Below are positions 56,286-64,000 of a stretch of DNA of 64,000 nucleotides, piece by piece; position 1 is the stretch's first letter, and each line of letters starts with the position of its first letter. The translations under genes were made by a program, and so were the position numbers. Source of the stretch: Kiritimatiellales bacterium (GTDB lineage Bacteria > Verrucomicrobiota > Kiritimatiellia > Kiritimatiellales > Pontiellaceae); NCBI GenBank assembly GCA_021734345.1, contig JAIPJC010000002.1, positions 1-64,000 on the forward strand. The letters are read 5' to 3'. The notes beneath the pieces were generated by a model. The model had not been told where the DNA came from. It did not search any database and worked only from the letters and a program-made list of their open reading frames with translations.

Positions 56286-57587
56286 ATGTTTTGGAAGAAC
56301 GAGTGGAAAAAGTTGGCGGTGATCGTGGCGGTGTTTCTGGGCTGCTTCTATCTACCGGTGGGTCATGCGCGGTTCGACAACGCCGTGCTGGAAGCCTTTC
56401 ATCTGGTGAAGTGGTATGCCCGCGAACATGTGCTGCTCTGCCTGATCCCCGCCTTTTTCATTGCGGGCGCGATTGCGGTGTTTGTCAGCCAGGCTTCGGT
56501 GATGAAATATCTCGGGGCGAAGGCGAAGAAGGTGGTGGCCTACGGCGTTGCGGCGGTTTCGGGCACCATTCTGGCGGTCTGCTCCTGCACGGTGCTGCCG
56601 CTGTTTGCCGGTATCTATCGCATGGGGGCCGGTCTCGGTCCCGCGACGGCGTTCCTCTACTCCGGCCCGGCGATCAACGTGCTGGCCATTGCGCTCACCG
56701 CCCGCGTTCTGGGAATTCAACTAGGCGTAGCGCGTGCCGTTGGTGCCATGGCGTTCAGCATCATCATCGGTCTGCTAATGCATTTTATTTTCCGCAAGGA
56801 GGAGCAGGAAAAGGCCGCCGCGCAAATGGCCATGCCGGACGAGGAGGTCAAGCGTCCGCTCTGGCAGAACGGCCTCTATTTCTTTTCGATGGTTGCCATC
56901 CTGGTCTTCGCCAACTGGGGCAAACCGGATGTAGCCGCCGGACTTTGGGCGGCTGTTTATTCGACGAAATGGATCGTCACCTCCGTCTTTGCCGTCGCGC
57001 TGGGCGTGATGCTGGTGCTCTGGTTCGGCATCAAATGGTGGAAGGTGGCGCTGACCGCGCTGCCGACGGCGGCTCTCGCCGTCGCCTTTCCAGAACAGCC
57101 GATGGTCGCCTTCGCGGCGGCGGTGGTCGGACTTTCGGCCTTTACGAGCACCGACAAGGGCGAAGCGGGCGAATGGTTTTCCTCGTCGTGGGGCTTTGCC
57201 AAGCAGATCCTGCCGCTGCTGCTGATCGGCGTACTGGTGGCCGGGGCGCTGCTCGGGCGCGTCGGCCATGAAGGGCTGATCCCGTCGGAATGGGTGGGAA
57301 CCGCGGTCGGCGGCAACTCGCTGCGCGCCAACTTCATCGCCTCGTTCGCCGGCGCGTTCATGTATTTCGCGACGCTCACCGAAGTGCCGATTCTGCAAGG
57401 TCTGATCGGCAACGGCATGGGTCAGGGCCCCGCGCTCGCGCTGCTGCTGGCCGGCCCGGCGCTCAGCCTGCCGAACATGCTCGTCATCCGCAGTGTGCTC
57501 GGCACCAAAAAGACCGTGGTTTTCGTTTCGCTCGTGATCGTCATGGCCACGTTCAGCGGCATGGTTTTCGGCGTATTCTTTCATTGA
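56286..57587 (+). CDS. Permease of the ArsP/PF03773 type
   Basis: VSGTILAVCSCTVLPLFAGIYRMGAGLGPATAFLYSGPAINVLAI; multiple TM segments. Confidence 0.88.
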   Translation: MFWKNEWKKLAVIVAVFLGCFYLPVGHARFDNAVLEAFHLVKWYAREHVLLCLIPAFFIAGAIAVFVSQASVMKYLGAKAKKVVAYGVAAVSGTILAVCSCTVLPLFAGIYRMGAGLGPATAFLYSGPAINVLAIALTARVLGIQLGVARAVGAMAFSIIIGLLMHFIFRKEEQEKAAAQMAMPDEEVKRPLWQNGLYFFSMVAILVFANWGKPDVAAGLWAAVYSTKWIVTSVFAVALGVMLVLWFGIKWWKVALTALPTAALAVAFPEQPMVAFAAAVVGLSAFTSTDKGEAGEWFSSSWGFAKQILPLLLIGVLVAGALLGRVGHEGLIPSEWVGTAVGGNSLRANFIASFAGAFMYFATLTEVPILQGLIGNGMGQGPALALLLAGPALSLPNMLVIRSVLGTKKTVVFVSLVIVMATFSGMVFGVFFH

Positions 57588-57623
57588 ACAAGAGGAAGGA
57601 GCAGTCAACCAAAGGAGCAAACC

Positions 57624-58397
57624 ATGAAGACATTCGATAGCATCGGATTCGTCGGCGGAGGTCGGGCAACGCGGTTCCTGCTCGAAGGCTGGAAGGCCGC
57701 CGGACCATTGTCCGGAAACATCCATGTGGCGGATTGCAATGCGCAGGTGCTCGATGCGCTCGCGGCCGATTTCCAGGGTATTGCCCGCGCAACCACCGCG
57801 CAGGCGTCCGGCTGCGAACTCGTCGTACTGGCGGTGCATCCGCCCGTGATGAAGGCGGCCATGGAAACCGTCAGATCCCACCTCGGACGTGCGGCGGTGG
57901 TGCTTTCGCTCGCCCCGAAGTTCACGGCGGCGGCCATCGCCGCCGCGCTGGGCACGGAGCGCATCGTGCGCATGATTCCCAACGCGCCTTCCTCGATTGG
58001 AAAAGGCTTCAATCCCGTTGCCTACGCCGCCGGCGTGGGCGCGGATGCAAAGACGGCACTGCGTGGACTCTTCGCCCCTTGGGGCGACGCGCCCGAGGTG
58101 CCTGAAGCCGATCTCGAAGCCTACGCCATCCTTTCCGCCATGGGGCCGACCTACCTGTGGTTCCAGTGGCAGGCGCTGCGCGAACTTGCGGCGGATTTCG
58201 GGCTCGGCGCGGCCGATGCCGACCGTGCGATCCTGCACATGGTCAATGGCTCCGCCGAATGCCTGCTGGCCGCCGGTCGCGATCCCGGCAAGGTGATGGA
58301 CATGGTACCGGTCAAGCCGCTCAAGGACGACGAGGCGGTGATTGTGGAAGCCTACCGCACCAAACTCACCGGACTTTACGCAAAAATAAAACCCTAA
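57624..58397 (+). CDS. Pyrroline-5-carboxylate reductase-like NAD(P)-binding protein
   Basis: IGFVGGGRATRFLLEGW Rossmann; ELVVLAVHPPVMKAAM; IVRMIPNAPSSIGKG. Confidence 0.78.
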   Translation: MKTFDSIGFVGGGRATRFLLEGWKAAGPLSGNIHVADCNAQVLDALAADFQGIARATTAQASGCELVVLAVHPPVMKAAMETVRSHLGRAAVVLSLAPKFTAAAIAAALGTERIVRMIPNAPSSIGKGFNPVAYAAGVGADAKTALRGLFAPWGDAPEVPEADLEAYAILSAMGPTYLWFQWQALRELAADFGLGAADADRAILHMVNGSAECLLAAGRDPGKVMDMVPVKPLKDDEAVIVEAYRTKLTGLYAKIKP

Positions 58398-58416
58398 ACA
58401 TCAACGAGGAAAAACA

Positions 58417-58647
58417 ATGAAGATACAGATTCTGGGCACGGGGTGCCCGAAGTGCAAACAGCTCATGCAGCACGCCGAAGAGGCGGTCAAGGCTGCCGGA
58501 ATCGACGCAAGGATCGAAAAGGTCGAGCAGATCAACGAGATCATGAAGTTCGGGGTGATGATGACGCCCGCGCTGGTGATCGACGGCGAAGTCAAGTCGG
58601 TTGGCAAGGTGCTTTCGCCCGAAGCGATCCGGGGGATGCTGCAATGA
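58417..58647 (+). CDS. Small thioredoxin-like (redox-active disulfide) protein
   Basis: MKIQILGTGCPKCKQLMQHAEEAVKAAG; GVMMTPALVIDGEV. Confidence 0.93.
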   Translation: MKIQILGTGCPKCKQLMQHAEEAVKAAGIDARIEKVEQINEIMKFGVMMTPALVIDGEVKSVGKVLSPEAIRGMLQ

Positions 58648-59144
58648 AGCTGTGGCAGAAACTGCTGGCGGTCGCCGTGCTGGTTGGCGCGGTGGTTTTC
58701 GTGGTCGAGGTCAAGAACAAGAAGGGCGATTCCTGCTGCGCCGGCGGCGTCTGCACGCTGCCGCCTTCCGCCACCTCCGCCGCCGCGGAACCTGCCGGAT
58801 TGGTGGTCGCGGCCCGGCCGATGCCGAAGCTGGTCGATCTGGGCGCGGGCAAGTGCGTTCCGTGCAAGATGATGAAGCCGACGCTCGAGGATCTCAAGGC
58901 CAACTATGCCGACCGCTTCGAGACGGTCTTCATCGATGTCTGGGAAAACGAGGGAGCGGGGGAGCAGTACGGCATCCGCGTCATCCCGACCCAGATCTTC
59001 TACGACACCGATGGGAAGGAACTCTTCCGCCACGAAGGGTTTTTCTCCAAAGAGGACATCCTCGCCAAGTGGGAAGAACTTGGATACGGCTTCGCCGAAC
59101 CGCAGAATGACGAACAAGAAATTTCGAATATCGAAGGTGACTGA
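58644..59144 (+). CDS. Membrane-anchored thioredoxin-family protein
   Basis: N-terminal TM, CCAGGVC, GAGKCVPCKMMKPTLEDL, IRVIPTQIFYDTDGKELFRHEG. Confidence 0.9.
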   Translation: MKLWQKLLAVAVLVGAVVFVVEVKNKKGDSCCAGGVCTLPPSATSAAAEPAGLVVAARPMPKLVDLGAGKCVPCKMMKPTLEDLKANYADRFETVFIDVWENEGAGEQYGIRVIPTQIFYDTDGKELFRHEGFFSKEDILAKWEELGYGFAEPQNDEQEISNIEGD

Positions 59145-59146
59145 AA

Positions 59147-59845
59147 ATGGAAGAGTTGTTCACCAGTCTGACCCGCGCCGTTGAGGGTGCGCCGCTGATC
59201 GCACTGAGCGCGGCCTTCATCTGGGGCGTTCTGAGCATCGTGCTCAGTCCCTGCCACTTGGCCAGCATTCCGCTGATCGTCGGCTTCATCGACGAGCAGG
59301 GGCGCATCTCCACCAGACGCGCCTTCTTTATCGCGCTACTCTTTTCGCTCGGCATCCTCGCCACCATTGCGCTGGTCGGTATCGTCACCGCGCTGGCGGG
59401 GCGGATGATGGGCGACGTGGGCCGGTACGGGAACTATGTGATCGCGCTGATCTTCTTCGCCATCGGCCTGCATTTGCTTGGCGTCATTCCCATGCCCGGT
59501 AGCGGGCCGGGCCAGGTGAGGATGAAGAAGCGCGGGCCGCTGGCGGCATTCATCCTTGGCCTGGTGTTCGGCATCGCGCTCGGACCGTGCACCTTCGCCT
59601 ACATGGCGCCGATGCTCGCCATCGTCTTCAAGGCCGGCGCGGAGCGGTCAGTCTATGCGGGCAGCCTCCTGCTGCTCTACGGCGTTGGCCACTGCGCCGT
59701 CATCGTGCTCGCCGGTACCTTCACCGAAGTCGTCCAGCGCTACCTGAACTGGAACGAAAAATCGAAGGGCGCGCTGGTGCTCAAAAAAGTCTGCGGCCTT
59801 CTCGTCCTGCTCGGCGGGCTCTACATGGTCTACACGGCTCCGTGA
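59147..59845 (+). CDS. CcdA/DsbD-like (ArsG-type) transmembrane protein
   Basis: LSIVLSPCHLASIPLIVGFI, LGLVFGIALGPCTFAYMAPML; about six TM segments. Confidence 0.85.
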   Translation: MEELFTSLTRAVEGAPLIALSAAFIWGVLSIVLSPCHLASIPLIVGFIDEQGRISTRRAFFIALLFSLGILATIALVGIVTALAGRMMGDVGRYGNYVIALIFFAIGLHLLGVIPMPGSGPGQVRMKKRGPLAAFILGLVFGIALGPCTFAYMAPMLAIVFKAGAERSVYAGSLLLLYGVGHCAVIVLAGTFTEVVQRYLNWNEKSKGALVLKKVCGLLVLLGGLYMVYTAP

Positions 59846-59897
59846 GCAGGATTCCGGTTCCGCGGAAGTGCCGGCCGGAAAAAACGGGACAAATGGT

Positions 59898-59927
59898 TTG
59901 ACACTTAGCTAATCGACTAAATATAAA
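59898..59927 (+). promoter_or_regulatory. Sigma-70 promoter for the second ArsR gene
   Basis: TTGACA, about 17 nt, ATATAAA; TTAG...CTAA repeats in the spacer. Confidence 0.5.
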
Positions 59928-59933
59928 GGCGGC

Positions 59934-60293
59934 ATGAAACCAACCGTGGATGTCCTGAAAGCCCTCGCCGACCGCAACCGCCTGCGGGTGGTGGCCGCCC
60001 TCATGCGGCAAGAGGAGTTGTGTGCCTGCCAGTTGGTCGAGCTGCTGCGGGTGACCGGCGCGACGGCGTCGCGCCACATGGAGCTGCTGATCCGCGCCGG
60101 GCTGGTCAATGGCCGGAAAGAGGGGCGCTGGGTCTACTACCGTCTCGAAGCGGATTTCCCGGAACTGCTTTTCCAGTGGTTGGAGGGAGCCCTCCGGGCC
60201 GAGGCGGAGATCAAGGACGATGGGCGGAAGTTGGACAAGATCGTGGCTTGCCTGCCGCAGGAGCTGTGCCGCAAGCAGCGCACTAAACAATAG
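59934..60293 (+). CDS. arsR: ArsR-family transcriptional regulator
   Basis: LKALADRNRLRVVAALMRQEELCACQLVELLRVTGATASRHMELLIRAGLVNGRKEGRWVYYRL. Confidence 0.93.
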   Translation: MKPTVDVLKALADRNRLRVVAALMRQEELCACQLVELLRVTGATASRHMELLIRAGLVNGRKEGRWVYYRLEADFPELLFQWLEGALRAEAEIKDDGRKLDKIVACLPQELCRKQRTKQ

Positions 60294-60303
60294 GAAAAAC
60301 AAC

Positions 60304-60747
60304 ATGGATGAGAAACTGAAGATACTGTTCCTGTGCACCGGCAACTCATGCCGCAGCCAGATGGCCGAAGGTTGGACGCGCGCGCTGAAGGGCGATGTGG
60401 TCGAAGCCTATTCGGCGGGGATCGAAACCCACGGCCTCAACCCCAATGCCGTCAAGGTGATGGCCGAGGCGGGCGTGGACATTTCCGGCCACAAGTCCGA
60501 GAACGTCGCGGATCTGCTCCATATTCCGTTCGACTATGTCGTGACGGTATGCGGCCACGCCAACGAGCATTGCCCGTTCTTTCCCGGCAAGGCCAAAATC
60601 GTCCACGTCGGCTTCGACGATCCGCCGAAACTCGCCCGCGAACTGGCGGCTCGGGGAAAGTCCGAAGATGAGCAGCTCGACTGCTACCGTAAAGTCCGCG
60701 ATGAGATCAGGGCGTTTGTCGAAACACTGCCGGGCAGTCTGGTTTGA
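60304..60747 (+). CDS. arsC: Arsenate reductase, LMW-PTPase/thioredoxin-coupled type
   Basis: ILFLCTGNSCRSQMAEGWTRAL; YVVTVCGHANEHCPFFPG. Confidence 0.93.
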   Translation: MDEKLKILFLCTGNSCRSQMAEGWTRALKGDVVEAYSAGIETHGLNPNAVKVMAEAGVDISGHKSENVADLLHIPFDYVVTVCGHANEHCPFFPGKAKIVHVGFDDPPKLARELAARGKSEDEQLDCYRKVRDEIRAFVETLPGSLV

Positions 60748-60791
60748 AAAGGAAGCAATTGAATCAACCAAGCGCAAAAGGAGTCTTGTTT

Positions 60792-61745
60792 ATGAGGAAT
60801 GAAATCAAAGTATTTGACCCGCCAATGTGCTGTTCGAGCGGAGTGTGCGGAACCAGCGTCGATACGGAGCTGGTACGGTTTGCCGGCGATCTGGAGTTTC
60901 TAAAGAAGAACGGCGTTGCCGTGCGGCGGTACAACCTCTCTTCCGAACCGGCGGCATTTGTCGCGGAAACCATCGTGAAGGAAACGCTGGCGAAAGACGG
61001 AAACGACTGTCTTCCGCTGGTGATGGTGAACGGAAAAATCGTCGGCAAAGGAAGCTACCCGGCGCGGGCGGAACTGCTGAAACAGGTCGGCCTGGAAGCC
61101 CCTTCCGCGGAACCGGCTCAACCGGCGTTTTCAGATTGCGGACCGGGCTGTGACTGCAACGGCGCTCCTGCCGGGGCAAAAAAACTCAAGAAGCTGGTCG
61201 GCTCGGCGGTGCTGGTTGCCGCGCTCTGTATTCTTGGGGTTAAACTTGCGCGGGCACAATCGGAGAAGCAACCCGATGCCTCGGCGGCGACCCCGCCGCC
61301 GGCCTTTGCGGTTGCAGCGCTATCTGCGCCCGAACCGGCACCGGTGGTTGCGGAGGCGAACAAGGAATTTCAAAAGCTGAATGCACTGAGCGAATTGAAC
61401 ACGGTGGCCATCCAGCAGGATGCCGTGCTGGTCTTTGTTCCAAACGCTGGAAACGATGCCATGGCACCCGCCACCGAATCGGCCATGCAGGCCGCGCAAA
61501 AGACGCTTAAACGCAGTGAGCTGGAGCTCGGATTATACACGCTGGATCGTGTGGCGGCCGACTATCCAATGATTTCCGCCCAAACCGCCACCCCGGCGAT
61601 TCTGGTTATGGCCAAAGGACGCGGAATGTCGGTGGTTCCGGCGGATGCGGCCGAATCGAAAATCCTGCAGGCGTTCATGTCTGCTTCGAGCGCCGGAGGC
61701 TGCGGGTCGGGCGGGTGCGGGCCATCGGCGGCAGGATGCAACTAG
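60792..61745 (+). CDS. ArsD-TM-thioredoxin-like fusion protein with Cys/Gly-rich tail
   Basis: IKVFDPPMCCSSGVCGTSVDTELVRFAGDLEFLKKNGVAVRRYNLSSEPAAF (ArsD); VGSAVLVAALCILGVKLARA TM; C-terminal VFVPNAGN...TPAILVMAKGR; tail GGCGSGGCGPSAAGCN. Confidence 0.88.
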   Translation: MRNEIKVFDPPMCCSSGVCGTSVDTELVRFAGDLEFLKKNGVAVRRYNLSSEPAAFVAETIVKETLAKDGNDCLPLVMVNGKIVGKGSYPARAELLKQVGLEAPSAEPAQPAFSDCGPGCDCNGAPAGAKKLKKLVGSAVLVAALCILGVKLARAQSEKQPDASAATPPPAFAVAALSAPEPAPVVAEANKEFQKLNALSELNTVAIQQDAVLVFVPNAGNDAMAPATESAMQAAQKTLKRSELELGLYTLDRVAADYPMISAQTATPAILVMAKGRGMSVVPADAAESKILQAFMSASSAGGCGSGGCGPSAAGCN

Positions 61746-61761
61746 GCGAAAAGGAAATAAC

Positions 61762-62457
61762 ATGCTCGAATCGATAACCAACTCGCTTCAAAACGTTGCG
61801 GACCATCCGCTGGGGCTGCTGTTCGCGCTGCTGCTCGGCGTGGTCAGCGCGGCCACCAGCGCCTGCTGCACCCTGCCCGCGCTGGGTGTACTGGTCGGCT
61901 ATTCCGGTTCGCAGCAAAGCGGCACTAAAAAAACCGCGATTCAAACGGTATTGATTTTCACGCTGGGCATTGTTTTGTCGTTGATGTTTATCGGCGCGAT
62001 CGCCGGGTTTGTTGGCCAGACGGCGCAGTTTGCGCTGGGCAAATACTGGAAGCTGTTTGCGGGCATGGCCGCCATTTTTCTCGGCCTCGCTTCAACCAAC
62101 CTGCTGCCCTTCAAGCTCTCCTTTGGCACCTTTGCCGGCGTGCGCGAAAAAGCGGGCCGCTACGGGGTTCTGGTTTCCGGTCTGCTGCTGGGCGGCATTG
62201 TCGCCGCCAGTTCGCTGCCGTGCAATCCGGGTATCTTTATCGTCATCGGCGCATCGATTCTTCAAGGGAAAATTGTTTGGGCGATTTGCATGCTGGCGAT
62301 GTTTGCCATCGGCTTCAGCCTGCCGCTCGGCGCGGTTCTGCTGGGCATTTCCCTCACAAAAGTCAGCTTTGCCGCCAAGGGATTTGATACGGCGGTTCGC
62401 TGGATCGCCGGCACGGTGCTGATTCTTGCGGGATTCTATATTTTGCTTGGATTTTAA
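61762..62457 (+). CDS. CcdA-like transmembrane protein, second copy in island
   Basis: GVVSAATSACCTLPALGVLVGYSG; ASSLPCNPGIFIVIGASIL; about six TM segments. Confidence 0.82.
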   Translation: MLESITNSLQNVADHPLGLLFALLLGVVSAATSACCTLPALGVLVGYSGSQQSGTKKTAIQTVLIFTLGIVLSLMFIGAIAGFVGQTAQFALGKYWKLFAGMAAIFLGLASTNLLPFKLSFGTFAGVREKAGRYGVLVSGLLLGGIVAASSLPCNPGIFIVIGASILQGKIVWAICMLAMFAIGFSLPLGAVLLGISLTKVSFAAKGFDTAVRWIAGTVLILAGFYILLGF

Positions 62458-62479
62458 CAACAACGGAAGAAACACGACC

Positions 62480-64000
62480 ATGAAGAAGCTTATTGAGGAA
62501 GCGCCCAGATTTCTGTTTTTCACCGGAAAAGGCGGCGTCGGTAAAACCTCGATGGCCTGCACAACGGCGGTCGGCCTGGCCGACCGGGGCAAAAAGGTTC
62601 TGCTGATCAGCACCGATCCCGCCTCCAATCTGGACGAGGTGCTCGAAACGCCGCTCGCTTCAACACCTGTTCCGGTCAACGGAGTCGAGGGGCTCTTTGC
62701 CATGAATATCAATCCGATCCAGGCGGCGGCGGAATACCGCGAGCGCATGGTCGGCCCATACCGAGGCGTACTGCCCGATGCCTCGATCCAGCAGATGGAA
62801 GAACAGCTCTCCGGTGCCTGCACGGTCGAAATCGCCGGCTTCAACGAATTCTCGAAATTCGTCGGCGATGAACAGACCGGCGCGGGCTACGACCATATCG
62901 TGCTCGACACCGCGCCGACCGGCCACACGTTGCGCCTGCTCAATCTGCCCGCCGCCTGGAGCGATTTTATCGCCGACAACAAAACCGGCAGCTCCTGCCT
63001 CGGCCCGCTGGCCGGGCTGGCCGAACAGCACAAGCTGTTTGAAAAAGTCATCGCATCGCTGAAGAACCCCGAAAAAACCCGGCTGGTCCTGGTCGCCCGC
63101 GCCGATGCCATGAGCCTCAAGGAAGCTGCCCGCGCCGCCGCCGAACTCGGTGCGCAGGGCATGAACAATCAATGCCTGATCGTCAACGGACTCTTTCTCA
63201 ACGACTCGGACGATCCCGTCGCCAAGGCCTTCGGTGCGCAAACCCGGATGATGCTCGAACAGATTCCGGCGGCCTTGAAAAAGCTGCCAATTTACCGGGT
63301 GCCGTTCCGCGCCGCCGGAATCATGGGACTGGCCGCCCTGCGCAGCGTCAGCCGCGACGAACCCGAAGCCGCCCCGGAATCAACGCCCGCCAGCCTGTCG
63401 TTGGATTTCCCTGCTTTGCAGGAGTGGGATCGATTTCTCGACGGACTCGCCGCAGCGGGCAAAGGCGTAATCCTGACGCTCGGCAAAGGCGGAGTCGGCA
63501 AAACCACCATGGCCGCGCTGATCGCATCCGAGCTGGCGCAACGCGGACATTCCGTTCTGCTCTCCACCACCGATCCGGCGGCGCACATTGCCGACGCATT
63601 GGGAAAGGCACATCAAAACATCGAGGTCGCCCGCATCGATCCCAAAGCCGAAACCACGCGCTATGTCGAAAACGTGCTGGCCAAAAACCGGGATATCCTA
63701 TCGCCCGAAAACATGGAGCTTCTCGAAGAGGAAATGCGCTCTCCCTGCATCGAAGAGATTGCCGTCTTCCAGGCGTTTGCCGAAACCGTGGCGCGCGGCA
63801 CGGAGCAGTTCATTGTCCTCGACACCGCGCCGACCGGCCACACCCTGCTGCTGCTCGACTCCACGCAGGCCTACCACAAGGAAGTCTCCCGCTCATCGGA
63901 AGATCTGCCCGAAGCCGTCAAGGAACTGCTGCCGCGCATCCGCGACCCGCATTTCACCCGCATGTTGATTGTTACGCTCCCCGAAGCCACTCCCGTGCAT
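62480..64000 (+). CDS. arsA: Arsenite-transporting ATPase ArsA (3' truncated by window edge)
   Basis: FLFFTGKGGVGKTSMACTTAVGLADRGKKVLLISTDPASNLDEV and second P-loop LTLGKGGVGKTTMAALIASEL; LDTAPTGHTLRLL; open to base 64000, absent from ORF track. Confidence 0.95.
   Translation, partial: MKKLIEEAPRFLFFTGKGGVGKTSMACTTAVGLADRGKKVLLISTDPASNLDEVLETPLASTPVPVNGVEGLFAMNINPIQAAAEYRERMVGPYRGVLPDASIQQMEEQLSGACTVEIAGFNEFSKFVGDEQTGAGYDHIVLDTAPTGHTLRLLNLPAAWSDFIADNKTGSSCLGPLAGLAEQHKLFEKVIASLKNPEKTRLVLVARADAMSLKEAARAAAELGAQGMNNQCLIVNGLFLNDSDDPVAKAFGAQTRMMLEQIPAALKKLPIYRVPFRAAGIMGLAALRSVSRDEPEAAPESTPASLSLDFPALQEWDRFLDGLAAAGKGVILTLGKGGVGKTTMAALIASELAQRGHSVLLSTTDPAAHIADALGKAHQNIEVARIDPKAETTRYVENVLAKNRDILSPENMELLEEEMRSPCIEEIAVFQAFAETVARGTEQFIVLDTAPTGHTLLLLDSTQAYHKEVSRSSEDLPEAVKELLPRIRDPHFTRMLIVTLPEATPVH

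Noticed and set aside
56775-58238. 487-aa minus-strand ORF opposite the permease/ProC-like genes
   Set aside because: Spans two well-supported genes on the other strand; biased composition
1-64000. CRISPR arrays, integrases, transposases or prophage genes
   Set aside because: No regularly spaced direct repeats and no transposase/integrase/phage structural motifs noticed; REP-like and S23 elements are the only mobile-looking sequences

Overview
The window is 64 kb of bacterial chromosome, densely coding and GC-rich. Sulfatases, Gfo/Idh oxidoreductases, GH128/GH2-type hydrolases and a PEP-CTERM protein suggest the PVC superphylum, possibly Kiritimatiellota; this is inference only. Main blocks, left to right: (1) the 3' end of hrpB, a Gfo/Idh protein, and a minus-strand block of ArsR, MMPL/RND transporter, LolA-like protein, porin and an exported LigB-like NAD+ ligase; (2) an ECF sigma / CBM48 anti-sigma-like locus followed by two tandem small Cys-containing secreted proteins, with four copies of a promoter-like motif; (3) a nine-CXXCH multihaem cytochrome with PKD-like region; (4) a glycan utilisation region (GH2-like, LacI, a 1148-aa putative carbohydrate-active protein, GPH transporter, sulfatases, GH128-type proteins, PEP-CTERM protein) in which several genes share a TAACCCGGGTTA-like upstream motif; (5) three Gfo/Idh oxidoreductases plus a DUF1080 protein; (6) a DtxR-feoA-feoB-feoC iron locus; (7) two more sulfatases; (8) a TPP-riboswitch thiSG(H) operon interrupted by an S23/four-helix-bundle ORF, two identical tRNA-Glu genes and a TldD/PmbA pair; (9) a small two-gene cassette with a REP-like palindrome inserted in frame; (10) an arsenic/thiol-redox island (ArsR, permease, ProC-like, thioredoxins, two CcdA/ArsG-like proteins, ArsC, an ArsD-TM-thioredoxin-like fusion, ArsA running off the right edge). 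The strongest candidates for something undescribed are the ECF/CBM48 regulon, the ArsD fusion and the modular GH128 locus. All calls are from reading the sequence; no database search was run.
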